Below are positions 38,756-47,639 of a stretch of DNA of 56,570 bases, piece by piece (the first letter of the stretch is position 1; every line of letters starts with the position of its first letter). The stretch comes from an uncultured Parabacteroides sp. (GTDB taxonomy: Bacteria > Bacteroidota > Bacteroidia > Bacteroidales > Tannerellaceae), in contig NZ_CAJJWO010000033.1 in assembly GCF_905196875.1 (NCBI RefSeq), positions 1 to 56,570 on the forward strand, read 5' to 3'. A model generated the notes under the pieces. That model worked only from the letters and a program-made list of their open reading frames with translations, was not told where the DNA came from and ran no database searches. A program made the position numbers and the translations under genes.

Positions 38756-38791
38756 AAGAACGATTCTCTGAAACAATAGAGGATCGTTCTT
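38756..38791 (+). terminator. Terminator at the end of PUL C
   Basis: AAGAACGAT-T-CTCT pairs with AGAG-G-ATCGTTCTT, followed by a T-run (TTTTTT from about 38789). It lies 38 bp after the DUF5107 stop codon and isolates the orphan sigma gene downstream. Confidence 0.85.
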
Positions 38792-38875
38792 TTTTATCTA
38801 TATAGGATTATAAAGGTGAAAAGGAATTTATAACACTATTTTTATTATATTTACGTCGCATTACAAGCCTTAGAA

Positions 38876-39439
38876 ATGGAGAATACAACAGACTTAAAAG
38901 CATTCAATCAATTATTCACTAATTATCAAGGCAGATTCATCCGCTTTGCGAATACGTATGTCAGGGATATTGCCGTTGCCGAGGACTTTACGATTGAAGC
39001 TTTGATGTATTATTGGGAAAACCGCCATTCACTGGAAGAAAATTCGAATGTTCCGGCCTATATCCTTACCATTATTAAAAATAAATGCCTCAACTATCTT
39101 CAGCATCTCCAGGTAAGAGAAGATGTAAACCAACATTTACTGAACCATGCAGAGTGGGAGTTGAACACCCGTATATCTACTCTCGAAGCCTGCGATCCGG
39201 GCGAGCTATTCACTGCCGAAGCACAGGATATCGTAAATAAAACCCTGGCCGGCTTGCCGGAACAGACCAGGATTGTTTTTGTCATGAGCCGTTACGAAAA
39301 CAAATCTCACAAAGAAATCGCAGATGCCCTGGGCATAACTACTAAAGGGGTAGAATATCACATTTCTAAAGCATTAAAGAAACTGCATACCAACCTGAAG
39401 GATTATTACCCGGTCTTCCTCTTCTTATTTCTCAACTAA
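38876..39439 (+). CDS. Orphan ECF sigma-70 factor
   Basis: A 187-residue sigma factor of the Bacteroides-expanded ECF type. Region 2 includes VRDIAVAEDFTIEALMYYWENRHSL (about 29-53) and region 4 includes LPEQTRIVFVMSRYENKSHKEIADALGITTKGVEYHISKALKKL (about 130-173). It has no fecR neighbour: a terminator precedes it and the next gene converges 2 bp after its stop. A weak -7-like TATATTTA is at 38846-38853. The FecR of PUL A lacks a neighbouring sigma gene, so this sigma may be its partner. That is inference only. Confidence 0.92.
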   Translation: MENTTDLKAFNQLFTNYQGRFIRFANTYVRDIAVAEDFTIEALMYYWENRHSLEENSNVPAYILTIIKNKCLNYLQHLQVREDVNQHLLNHAEWELNTRISTLEACDPGELFTAEAQDIVNKTLAGLPEQTRIVFVMSRYENKSHKEIADALGITTKGVEYHISKALKKLHTNLKDYYPVFLFLFLN

Positions 39440-39441
39440 AC

Positions 39442-39894
39442 TCATAATTCTTTTTCCAGTATCAACCGATGACGGCATTGTACGCCATTCTCCCAGATAG
39501 GTTCCGGATAGTTTCTGACGAAGTAATCACGATCCAACACTTTCAGGTCAAAACCTTCCTGTTGGTAAAGCATAAGGGGACCCGGAGCGGAAGTTCCAGT
39601 ACATACTTTCAGACAGGAAAGGTGGTTTGCCGGAGCCCATTCGTCCGATATAAATCGAAGCAGGCGACGTGCTATTCCTCTACGCTGATAAGATTCATCC
39701 ACTGCCAGATTCATCAGCTCCGCCATATCCACGGTTTGTTTTTGAACAACGGCCACGCCTACTACCCGATCTTCTAGGAGAGCTACAAAGCAATCCGAGG
39801 TCTTCAGATAATTATCCACATATTCATGGCTGGGATCTGCCAGTAAAAGCAGATCGTAAGGATAATCTGTCGTTTGTTTGATTTGTATTTCCAT
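39442..39894 (-). CDS. GNAT-family N-acetyltransferase
   Basis: A 150-residue acetyltransferase-fold protein. The acetyl-CoA loop is seen as ESYQRRGIARRLLRFI (about 70-85) after the conserved strand VVGVAVVQKQTVDMAELMNLAV. The substrate is not predictable. The start chosen is ATG at 39894, one base after the TGA stop of the upstream VOC gene; a TTG start at 39903 would give three more residues and overlap it. It is the second gene of a two-gene unit. Confidence 0.85.
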   Translation of the reverse strand: MEIQIKQTTDYPYDLLLLADPSHEYVDNYLKTSDCFVALLEDRVVGVAVVQKQTVDMAELMNLAVDESYQRRGIARRLLRFISDEWAPANHLSCLKVCTGTSAPGPLMLYQQEGFDLKVLDRDYFVRNYPEPIWENGVQCRHRLILEKEL

Positions 39895-39895
39895 A

Positions 39896-40276
39896 TCAGG
39901 CAATTATTTCTACAATATTTCCGTCGGGATCGGCCACGGAACCTTCATAGAAGCCATCCCCCGTAGTACGCGGTTCACCGAGAACGGTGTATCCTTCTTT
40001 GTGGAACAATTCTATCATATTATCGACATTCTCTTTCGATCCGACAGAAAAGGCGAAATGTGCCAGGCCGATAAACAACCCTTCCCTTTCCTCAGTCACA
40101 TCCGTTCGCTGCATAATCTCCAGAGAAGCTCCCCCCTCGAAAGTCACGAAATAAGAGGCAAACCCTTTCTTCGGATTCACATACTTATTGTTACTCTTTC
40201 CATTAAAATACTTCACGTAGAACTCACGGGAACGTTCAAGTTCATTGGTCCAGATAGCAATATGAGTCAACTGCAT
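39896..40276 (-). CDS. VOC/glyoxalase-fold protein
   Basis: A 126-residue member of the vicinal-oxygen-chelate superfamily (glyoxalase/bleomycin-resistance/dioxygenase fold). The start at 40276 (MQLTHIAIWTNEL) is the normal family start; the longer frame to 40339 would run back into the terminator upstream. Metal-ligand-type positions are H5 in LTHIAIWT, E in ASLEIM, H in AHFAFSVG and E in NIVEI. Pairing with a GNAT gene gives no clear function. A TATCTTTG promoter element lies 24 bp upstream (40301-40308). Confidence 0.85.
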   Translation of the reverse strand: MQLTHIAIWTNELERSREFYVKYFNGKSNNKYVNPKKGFASYFVTFEGGASLEIMQRTDVTEEREGLFIGLAHFAFSVGSKENVDNMIELFHKEGYTVLGEPRTTGDGFYEGSVADPDGNIVEIIA

Positions 40277-40300
40277 AATATAATGTGATTTGATGAACGA

Positions 40301-40308
40301 CAAAGATA
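40301..40308 (-). promoter_or_regulatory. Promoter -7 element for the VOC-GNAT unit
   Basis: TATCTTTG on the minus strand, a perfect TAnnTTTG, 24 bp upstream of the VOC start codon and just after the sufD terminator. Confidence 0.55.
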
Positions 40309-40315
40309 AACAAAA

Positions 40316-40346
40316 AGCCCGGACAGACATTACATCCATCCGGGCC
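40316..40346 (-). terminator. Terminator after sufD
   Basis: GCCCGGA pairs with TCCGGGC around a 17-base loop, followed on the minus strand by a T-run (TTTTTG). It lies 23 bp after the sufD stop codon and ends the rimP-to-sufD transcript. Confidence 0.85.
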
Positions 40347-40369
40347 TTTATATAGATCAGAATAATATC

Positions 40370-41722
40370 TTATTTACAGATGCGGCAATCGGCACAACGG
40401 GCTAACTCGCCGCGGAAACGCTTTTCAACCAACTTATGCAAACGGTCTTTCAACGCATCCAAGCGGACATAATCGATCACATCCGAGGTAAATGCGACGC
40501 TCAGCATCATCCGGGCCTCATTAAGAGGAATACCGCGACTTCGCATATAGAACAGGGCATTTTCATCCAGTTGTCCGGTAGTCATACCATGCGAGCACTT
40601 TACATCGTCCGCATAGATTTCCAGTTGCGGTTTACTGTACATACGGGCTTCGCGGGTAGCACAAAGATTCCGGTTCGTCTGATAGGCCGCCGTTTTCTGC
40701 GCATCTTCCTTCACCAGGATACGACCGCTGAAAACACCGACAGCCTGATCGTTCAGAACATTCTTGAACAATTCTGTACTGGTACAATTCGGCACGGCAT
40801 GCGTAATATGGCTATACGTATCGACCTGTTGTTCACGGTCTGCTACCGACATACCACACAAAGTCGTTTCGGCATACTCACCATTCAACTCGATATAATA
40901 GTTATTACGGGTAAGTCCGTTATTCAACGTTATACCGTTCACCAGGACATTACTGGAAGCCTCCTGTTTCACATGTACAGATGTAAAACGGGTGGTAGAT
41001 ATACTGCTTTCTTCCAGATCGTAATAATCGAAATAGGAATCTTCACCGGCAAATATCTCTACTACCTGCGTGGCCAGGAACTTCACATCATCTATACTAT
41101 GGTCGCAGATCAGCAACCGGGCTTCCGAACGCGGCTCCATGATGACAAGGATACGGCGGTTGGCCATTGCATCCACATCACTACGGAATATATTGATTAA
41201 CTGGATGGGACGTTCCACGGCAACGCCTTCCGGCACATACAGTACGAAACCATCCTGCGCCAGCATGGTATTCAAAGCGATGATACCGTCGTGGCTGCTT
41301 TTTGCCGCTTTCCCGTAATAACGGGCGGCCACTTCAGGATATTTCTCGGCAAACGTTTTCAGCCCGCCTGCATAAACACCTTCCGGAAGGTGTGCTTTCG
41401 GCATCATCTTATCGTAGAAAGTGTCGTTAATCACAAAATAGAGAGAGGTACTGAGGTTCGGGACATCACAACGAAACACGTCATACGGGTTCACCGGGAT
41501 GGCCAGGCGGTTTATATTCACTCCGTAATCGGGAGCAAAAGCCTGCGCTACATCCGTATATTTATAATCTTCACTTTTTACCGAAGGAAAGCCCAGCCGA
41601 TCGAAATTAACCAGTGCCTCTGCGCGCGGAGCATTCATCACCGCTGCACTATGCCGGCACACCAGGTCTTCATAGCGGGTAAAGAGGTCGATATATTGTT
41701 GTTCAGCTCTCATCTCACTCAT
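40370..41722 (-). CDS. sufD: Fe-S cluster scaffold protein SufD
   Basis: A 450-residue SufBD-family protein. It forms the SufBCD scaffold complex with SufB and SufC on which Fe-S clusters are built. The C-terminal beta-helix part shows ICDHSIDD, YFDYYDLEESSISTTRFTS, GRILVKEDAQKTAAYQTNRNL and ADDVKCSHGMTTGQLDENALFYMRSRG, with the conserved KCSHG histidine. It overlaps the end of sufC by 8 bp; an alternative ATG three codons in (41713) would remove the overlap. Confidence 0.96.
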   Translation of the reverse strand: MSEMRAEQQYIDLFTRYEDLVCRHSAAVMNAPRAEALVNFDRLGFPSVKSEDYKYTDVAQAFAPDYGVNINRLAIPVNPYDVFRCDVPNLSTSLYFVINDTFYDKMMPKAHLPEGVYAGGLKTFAEKYPEVAARYYGKAAKSSHDGIIALNTMLAQDGFVLYVPEGVAVERPIQLINIFRSDVDAMANRRILVIMEPRSEARLLICDHSIDDVKFLATQVVEIFAGEDSYFDYYDLEESSISTTRFTSVHVKQEASSNVLVNGITLNNGLTRNNYYIELNGEYAETTLCGMSVADREQQVDTYSHITHAVPNCTSTELFKNVLNDQAVGVFSGRILVKEDAQKTAAYQTNRNLCATREARMYSKPQLEIYADDVKCSHGMTTGQLDENALFYMRSRGIPLNEARMMLSVAFTSDVIDYVRLDALKDRLHKLVEKRFRGELARCADCRICK

Positions 41723-42470
41723 CTCCCATCTCTTTCTTGATCCAGTCGTAACCTTTTTCTTCCAGTTCGAGAGCCAGTTCCGGACCGGCGGTCTTTACAA
41801 TACGGCCTTTGTACAACACATGTACCACGTCCGGCTTGATATAATCCAGCAGACGCTGGTAGTGAGTAATCACGATGGCGGCATTCTCCGGTGTGCGCAG
41901 TTGGTTTACGCCATTTGCCACGATACGGAGCGCATCGATATCCAGACCGCTGTCTGTTTCATCGAGGATAGCCAGTTTCGGTTCGAGCATGGCCATCTGG
42001 AATATTTCGTTCCGCTTCTTTTCGCCACCGGAGAAACCTTCGTTCACGCTGCGGCTTGCCAGCTTGTTATCCAGCTCGACAATCGCACGCTTTTCGCGCA
42101 TCAGTTTCAGGAAGTCTGTGGCTGAAACAGGGTCAAGCCCTTTATATTTACGATGTTCATTCAGAGCGGCACGCATAAAGTTAACCATGCTCACTCCGGG
42201 AATTTCCACCGGATATTGGAAACTGAGGAAGATACCTTCGCGGCTGCGGTCTTCCGGTTCCAGCTCCAACAGGTTCTTGCCGTTGAAAGTAACCTCGCCT
42301 TGAGTCACCTCGAATGCAGGATTACCTACCAGTACGCTGCTCAGCGTACTCTTTCCCGAACCGTTCGGCCCCATGATGGCATGTATCTCACCGGCTTTTA
42401 CAGAAAGATCGATGCCTTTCAATATCTCTTTGCCATTCACATTGGCATGTAAGTTCTTTATCTCTAACAT
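41715..42470 (-). CDS. sufC: Fe-S assembly ATPase SufC
   Basis: A 251-residue ABC-type cytoplasmic ATPase energising the SufBCD scaffold. The start at 42470 (MLEIKNLHANV) is the usual one; the longer frame to 42500 is not. Walker A is GPNGSGKST at 34-42, the ABC signature FSGGEKKR is near 145, and Walker B with the following DETDSGLD is near 165-177. It is downstream of sufB, but the 129-bp spacer is unusually long and filled by a tandem repeat array. Confidence 0.97.
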   Translation of the reverse strand: MLEIKNLHANVNGKEILKGIDLSVKAGEIHAIMGPNGSGKSTLSSVLVGNPAFEVTQGEVTFNGKNLLELEPEDRSREGIFLSFQYPVEIPGVSMVNFMRAALNEHRKYKGLDPVSATDFLKLMREKRAIVELDNKLASRSVNEGFSGGEKKRNEIFQMAMLEPKLAILDETDSGLDIDALRIVANGVNQLRTPENAAIVITHYQRLLDYIKPDVVHVLYKGRIVKTAGPELALELEEKGYDWIKKEMGDE

Positions 42471-42504
42471 ATCTGTTGTTATTTCTCTATATTTATTCAA
42501 TACT

Positions 42505-42597
42505 TATCGCGGACGTTGCGCGATACCTATCACGGACATCGCGCGATCCTAATCGCGGGCCTTGCGCGATACCTACCACGGGGGTCACGCGATTCCG
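42505..42597. repeat. 23-bp tandem hairpin repeat array between sufB and sufC
   Basis: Four units with an exact 23-bp period. Their dyad cores begin at 42507, 42530, 42553 and 42576. The first and third cores are TCGCG-(7)-CGCGA; the second and fourth are imperfect versions (TCACG..CGCGA, CCACG..CGCGA). Units are joined by ATACCTA-type linkers. The array lies in the transcribed spacer between sufB and sufC. It is not a CRISPR: there are no unique spacers. Confidence 0.9.
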
Positions 42598-42599
42598 TT

Positions 42600-44045
42600 T
42601 TATCCGACGCTTCCCTCCAGGGAGATAGTCAGTAGCTTCTGCGCTTCTACGGCAAACTCCATCGGGAGCTTATTCATTACCTCACGGGCATAACCGTTTA
42701 CGATCAGGCCGACGGCCTCTTCTACTGAAATACCGCGTTGCTGGCAGTAGAACAATTGTTCTTCACTGATTTTACTTGTCGTAGCTTCATGCTCCACCAC
42801 AGCCGTTTCATTCTGAATATCGGCATAAGGGAACGTATGGGCACCACACGTAGAGCTCAATAATAAGCTGTCGCACTGACTATGATTGCGGGCTCCTTCC
42901 GCACGCGGAGAAACTTTCACCAGTCCACGATAGCTATTCTGGCTATGACCGGCGGAGATACCTTTCGAGACGATCGTGCTGCGGGTATTCTTTCCCAGGT
43001 GGATCATCTTCGTTCCGGTATCGGCCTGCTGGTAGTTGTTGGTGACTGCCACCGAGTAGAACTCACCGACAGAATTATCCCCAGCCAGGATACAACTCGG
43101 ATATTTCCAGGTGATGGCTGAACCGGTTTCCACCTGTGTCCAGGAGATCTTACTTCCTTCGCCTTTGCACAAGCCACGCTTGGTCACAAAGTTATAAATA
43201 CCACCTTTGCCTTCTTTATCGCCCGGATACCAGTTCTGCACCGTCGAATATTTCACTTCGGCACGTTCTTTGGCCACGATCTCTACGATAGCGGCATGAA
43301 GCTGGTTCTCGTCACGCATCGGGGCGGTACATCCTTCCAGGTAACTTACATACGCCTCATCGTCGGCTACGATCAGTGTCCGTTCGAACTGTCCAGTATT
43401 TGCCGCGTTGATACGGAAATAGGTGGAAAGTTCCATCGGGCAACGCACGCCTTTCGGTATATACACGAACGATCCGTCCGAGAATACAGCTGAGTTCAAC
43501 GCCGCAAAGAAGTTATCGCGATAGCTTACCACACTCCCCAGGTATTGTTGCACCAGATCCGGGTGATGTTGCACTGCTTCACTGAATGAACAGAAGATAA
43601 TACCCTTCTCGGCCAGTGTCTCTTTAAATGTTGTCTTTACGGACACACTATCCATCACGGCATCCACAGCCATACCTGCCAGCTGTGCACGTTCATGCAA
43701 CGGGATACCCAGCTTGTCGAATGTCTTCAACAATTCGGGATCTACTTCATCGAGGCTTTTCGGGCCCTCTTTTTTCTTTGGAGCTGCGTAATAGATGATA
43801 TCCTGATAATCGATCGGCGGAATATCGAGGTGAGGCCATGTCGGCATCTCCAGTGTCTGCCAGTGGCGGAAAGCCTTCAGGCGGAACTGGAGCATCCAGT
43901 CCGGCTCATTCTTTTTGGCAGAAATAATACGGACGGTGTCTTCATCCAATCCTTTATGAATCACTTCCGTATCGATATCGGTAACGAAGCCGTACTTGTA
44001 ATCACTGCTCGTTACCTCATTAATTATGTCGTTTGACTCCTGCAT
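42600..44045 (-). CDS. sufB: Fe-S cluster scaffold protein SufB
   Basis: A 481-residue SufB, the main scaffold subunit for nascent Fe-S clusters. Family sequence is clear throughout: KGLDEDTVRIISAKKNEPDWMLQFRLKAFRHW near the N-terminus, VYIPKGVRCPMELSTYFRINA in the middle, LEGCTAPM, and CDSLLLSSTCGAHTFPYADIQN near the C-terminus with the cysteine implicated in cluster assembly. It lies 29 bp after cvpA and is transcribed with it. Confidence 0.97.
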   Translation of the reverse strand: MQESNDIINEVTSSDYKYGFVTDIDTEVIHKGLDEDTVRIISAKKNEPDWMLQFRLKAFRHWQTLEMPTWPHLDIPPIDYQDIIYYAAPKKKEGPKSLDEVDPELLKTFDKLGIPLHERAQLAGMAVDAVMDSVSVKTTFKETLAEKGIIFCSFSEAVQHHPDLVQQYLGSVVSYRDNFFAALNSAVFSDGSFVYIPKGVRCPMELSTYFRINAANTGQFERTLIVADDEAYVSYLEGCTAPMRDENQLHAAIVEIVAKERAEVKYSTVQNWYPGDKEGKGGIYNFVTKRGLCKGEGSKISWTQVETGSAITWKYPSCILAGDNSVGEFYSVAVTNNYQQADTGTKMIHLGKNTRSTIVSKGISAGHSQNSYRGLVKVSPRAEGARNHSQCDSLLLSSTCGAHTFPYADIQNETAVVEHEATTSKISEEQLFYCQQRGISVEEAVGLIVNGYAREVMNKLPMEFAVEAQKLLTISLEGSVG

Positions 44046-44074
44046 ATCTATATATTAAATTTAAAACAAACCAT

Positions 44075-44566
44075 TTACTCCTTCCATGAGAACAAATTTC
44101 CGGGGTAAATGGTTGGGACTATATCTTTGACTGAATGATAGAACCGCGATTCTACCTTCGATTCCCGCGGGATCAGTACCGAACCACGATCGATGCCTTC
44201 CAGTATATTCAGCAACAGGCTGACAAATACGATCATCAGGCCCAGACCCAGAAATCCACCGGCCAGATGGTTCAATATACTGAGAGGGGTAACCCCGACC
44301 CCCCTATGTACTACTTCTCCTGCCAGCAAAACGACTCCCATGATCAGGATAAAACCGGCCACATAACTAAGGATCGTTACTCCCTCGGGCGGAAACCACC
44401 CCAGGGCAACAATATATCCTCTCAGCCAGGCAGCAGCTTTTGCACAGAAAAAGATAGCAACAAGGAGGGCTATAAGCGAAACAACCTGTTTGATCATTCC
44501 ATCAAACAGGCCTTTCGCAAATCCAATTCCTGCCAGACATAGCAATGTAATGTCTAACCAGTTCAT
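44075..44566 (-). CDS. CvpA-family membrane protein
   Basis: A 163-residue inner-membrane protein with four hydrophobic segments (about 5-20, 25-45, 62-85 and 100-118). The family opening MNWLDITLLCLAGIGFAKGLFDGMIKQ is typical of CvpA, first linked to colicin V production in E. coli; its function in Bacteroidota is not established. It is between infB (2-bp gap) and sufB (29-bp gap), so it belongs to the same long transcript. Confidence 0.88.
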   Translation of the reverse strand: MNWLDITLLCLAGIGFAKGLFDGMIKQVVSLIALLVAIFFCAKAAAWLRGYIVALGWFPPEGVTILSYVAGFILIMGVVLLAGEVVHRGVGVTPLSILNHLAGGFLGLGLMIVFVSLLLNILEGIDRGSVLIPRESKVESRFYHSVKDIVPTIYPGNLFSWKE

Positions 44567-44568
44567 GG

Positions 44569-47500
44569 TTATAGAGTTTTCTTAACTTCAGTTTCTTCGT
44601 AAGACTCGATCACGTCGCCTACCTGAATATCATTAAAGTTAGTGATGTTCAGACCGCAATCCAGACCGGCAACCACTTCCTTCACATCGTCCTTGAAGCG
44701 TTTCAGTGAACCGAGCTCGCCGGCATATATTACGATACCGTCACGGATCAGGCGGATCTTGTTCGTACGTTTGATCTTACCTTCCTTAACCACACAACCG
44801 GCAACCGTACCGACTTTCGTGATCTTGAATACCTGGGTAACATCCACATAAGCGGTAATCTCTTCCCGAATCTCCGGTGAAAGCATACCTTCCATTGCAC
44901 TCTTCACCTCTTCGATCGCATCGTAGATAATCGAGTACAAACGGATCTCGACACCGTCTTTTTCTGCATTACGGCGAGCCTGTACAGACGGGCGAACCTG
45001 GAATCCGATAATGATGGCATTCGAAGCAGCAGCCAGTACAACATCCGATTCGGAGATCTGACCGACAGCCTTGTGAATAACATTCACCTGGATTTCTTCG
45101 GTAGACAAACGGATCAACGAGTCGGACAGAGCTTCAACGGAACCGTCCACGTCACCCTTCACGATCACGTTCAGTTCCTGGAAGTTACCGACTGCAATAC
45201 GACGACCGATATCATCCAGCGTCAGCATCTTCTGAGTACGGATACCCAACTCACGCTGCAACTGTTCGCGGCGGGTAGCGATCTCGCGTGCTTCCTGTTC
45301 AGTTTCCAATACATTGAATGTATCGCCAGCCTGAGGAGCACCGTTCAGACCCAGGATCAATACCGGTTCTGACGGACCGGCTTTTTCCACACGCAGGTTA
45401 CGTTCGTTGAACATTGCCTTGATACGTCCGTGGTGTGTTCCTGCCAGCACGATATCACCCATCTTCAGGGTACCGTTCTCTACCAGCACGGTCGATACAT
45501 AACCACGTCCTTTATCCAGTGACGATTCGATGATCGAACCGACAGCACGTTTTTTCGGATTAGCTTTCAGATCCAACAGGTCTGCTTCGAGCAATACTTT
45601 TTCAAGCAGTTCTTCCACACCCATGCCTTTCTTGGCCGAGATTTCCTGACTCTGGTATTTACCACCCCAATCTTCGACCAGGTAGTTCATATTGGCCAGT
45701 TCTTCTTTAATCTTTTCGGGGTTAGCATGCGGCTTATCTACCTTATTAATAGCAAACACGATAGGAACACCGGCAGCTGAAGCATGGTTGATCGCTTCAA
45801 TGGTCTGCGGCATCACGGCATCGTCGGCAGCCACAATGATAATCGCAATATCGGTCACCTTCGCACCACGGGCACGCATGGCGGTAAACGCCTCGTGACC
45901 CGGAGTATCCAGGAAGGTGATACGTCGTCCGCTGGCCAGTTTCACATTGTAAGCACCGATGTGCTGTGTGATACCTCCGGCCTCACCGGCAATAACGTTT
46001 GCTTTACGGATATTATCCAGCAAAGAAGTTTTACCGTGGTCGACGTGTCCCATCACTGTTACGATAGGCGGACGTGCTACCCAGTCTTCTTCGTTATCGT
46101 CTTCGTCGTCGGCATTGATGGCTTCCACCACTTCCGCACTGACATATTCTGTTTTGAAACCGAATTCATCGGCTACGATATTGATCGTTTCCGCATCCAG
46201 ACGCTGGTTGATGGAAACCATGATACCGATACTCATACAAGTGGCGATAACCTTCGTTACAGGAACATCCATCATGTTGGCGAGGTCGTTTGCCGTAACA
46301 AACTCGGTCAGCTTCAAGATTTTGCTTTCCATTTCCTCCTGTTCCATCATTTCGTGTTCGCGCTTAACGGCGGCATCACGTTTATCACGACGGTACTTGG
46401 CACCCTTGTTATTCTTATTCCCCTTGTTCGTCAGGCGAGCCAGGGTTTCTTTGATCTGCTTCTGTACATCTTCCTCGCTTACTTCAGCCTTAACAGGCTT
46501 TTTCAGACGTGGCTTGCGGTCGCCCTGGTTGGCAGGACGGCTATAGTTCGTACCCGGAGTGTTGTTTACATCGACACGATCCTTCTTAATACGGTTACGT
46601 TTCTTTTTCGCATCTGCACCACCTTCACCCGGTTTAACAGGTGCGCCTGGCTTCACAGGAGCTCCGGGCTTAGCCGGTGCACCCGGTTTGGCATTCGGAT
46701 CTTTCGGACCTTTATGGAATCCCGGCTGTCCGGGTCTGTTGTTGTTACTGAACTTGTCGCGCTTGTCGTCACGTTCTTTCCGTCTCTCTTCCTTGGTTTT
46801 CTTCTTAGGACGAGTAGACTGGTTCAAAGCATTCAGGTCAATCTTACCGGTAACCTTGATATTCGACTCGAACTTCGGAGTATTCAACCGGAACAGGCTA
46901 TCCTCTTCCGACTCGGCCGAAGAATGACTCTCTGCGGTCGTATTACTCACTTCTTCAGAAGAGTTTGTCGTCGTTTCCGGCTTTTTAATAACCTCCGGTT
47001 TTTTCTCTTCGATTCTTTCTTTTTCCACAACTATCTCTTTTACTTCTTTTTTCTCCACAGGTTTTTCCACCGGCTTTTCCACGTGAACCGGTTCCTGTTT
47101 TTCCTGTTTAGCCGGAGCTTCCACAGGCTTTTCTTCAGGAGCAGGAGAAGGTGCAGGAGCTACTTCGACAACAGGTTGCGGTTCCACCACAGGCTGTTGT
47201 ACGGCAGCAGGTTGCGGGATAGCAACCGGTTCTTCTTTCACTTCAGGAGCTTCCTGATGTTTTCTATGCTGTCCATCCAGGTCGATATGGCCCTTCGTCA
47301 CGATTTTAGGCTTGAACTCTTCCGGGATGACTGTTTTTATTTCTGAAGTCTTCTCTTCTTTCACAGAAGCCGACTCTCTTTCTTTCTCTTTATCTCTATC
47401 TCTGTTAGGACGTTCCACCACGCGAGGACGTTCAAAGCCGCCATTGGGCAGATCCTTTCCAAACTCTTTTACGAGCAAAGCATACTGTTCATCACTGATC

Positions 47501-47616
47501 CTCGTGTTGGGATTTGCATTATCCTCAACCGGATGACCTTTCTTGTGTAGAAACTCAACAACCGTATTGATCCCTACGTTTAATTTTCTTTGTACTTGTA
47601 TTAATTTTATGGGCAT
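44569..47616 (-). CDS. infB: Translation initiation factor IF-2
   Basis: A 1015-residue GTPase that places initiator tRNA on the 30S subunit. A short N-terminal domain (IKLIQVQRKLNVGINTVVEFLHKKG) is followed by a long low-complexity linker rich in Pro, Glu, Lys and Val (about 70-300), which explains the large size. IF2-N lies at about 430-490. The G domain starts near residue 520 with GHVDHGKTSLLD, then DTPGHEAF and NKVDKP. The IF-2 specific C-terminal domains follow. A 520-codon opposite-strand frame at 45784-47346 is a codon-bias shadow. Confidence 0.98.
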   Translation of the reverse strand: MPIKLIQVQRKLNVGINTVVEFLHKKGHPVEDNANPNTRISDEQYALLVKEFGKDLPNGGFERPRVVERPNRDRDKEKERESASVKEEKTSEIKTVIPEEFKPKIVTKGHIDLDGQHRKHQEAPEVKEEPVAIPQPAAVQQPVVEPQPVVEVAPAPSPAPEEKPVEAPAKQEKQEPVHVEKPVEKPVEKKEVKEIVVEKERIEEKKPEVIKKPETTTNSSEEVSNTTAESHSSAESEEDSLFRLNTPKFESNIKVTGKIDLNALNQSTRPKKKTKEERRKERDDKRDKFSNNNRPGQPGFHKGPKDPNAKPGAPAKPGAPVKPGAPVKPGEGGADAKKKRNRIKKDRVDVNNTPGTNYSRPANQGDRKPRLKKPVKAEVSEEDVQKQIKETLARLTNKGNKNNKGAKYRRDKRDAAVKREHEMMEQEEMESKILKLTEFVTANDLANMMDVPVTKVIATCMSIGIMVSINQRLDAETINIVADEFGFKTEYVSAEVVEAINADDEDDNEEDWVARPPIVTVMGHVDHGKTSLLDNIRKANVIAGEAGGITQHIGAYNVKLASGRRITFLDTPGHEAFTAMRARGAKVTDIAIIIVAADDAVMPQTIEAINHASAAGVPIVFAINKVDKPHANPEKIKEELANMNYLVEDWGGKYQSQEISAKKGMGVEELLEKVLLEADLLDLKANPKKRAVGSIIESSLDKGRGYVSTVLVENGTLKMGDIVLAGTHHGRIKAMFNERNLRVEKAGPSEPVLILGLNGAPQAGDTFNVLETEQEAREIATRREQLQRELGIRTQKMLTLDDIGRRIAVGNFQELNVIVKGDVDGSVEALSDSLIRLSTEEIQVNVIHKAVGQISESDVVLAAASNAIIIGFQVRPSVQARRNAEKDGVEIRLYSIIYDAIEEVKSAMEGMLSPEIREEITAYVDVTQVFKITKVGTVAGCVVKEGKIKRTNKIRLIRDGIVIYAGELGSLKRFKDDVKEVVAGLDCGLNITNFNDIQVGDVIESYEETEVKKTL

Positions 47617-47639
47617 ATCTAACTTTGTCGTAATACATT

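Noticed and set aside
42505..42597. Possible CRISPR array
   Set aside because: The repeats are 23-bp units with no unique spacers between them and there are no cas genes in the window.
45784..47346. 520-codon open frame on the plus strand
   Set aside because: It lies wholly antisense to infB and reads low-complexity Phe/Arg/His sequence, a shadow of IF-2 codon use.
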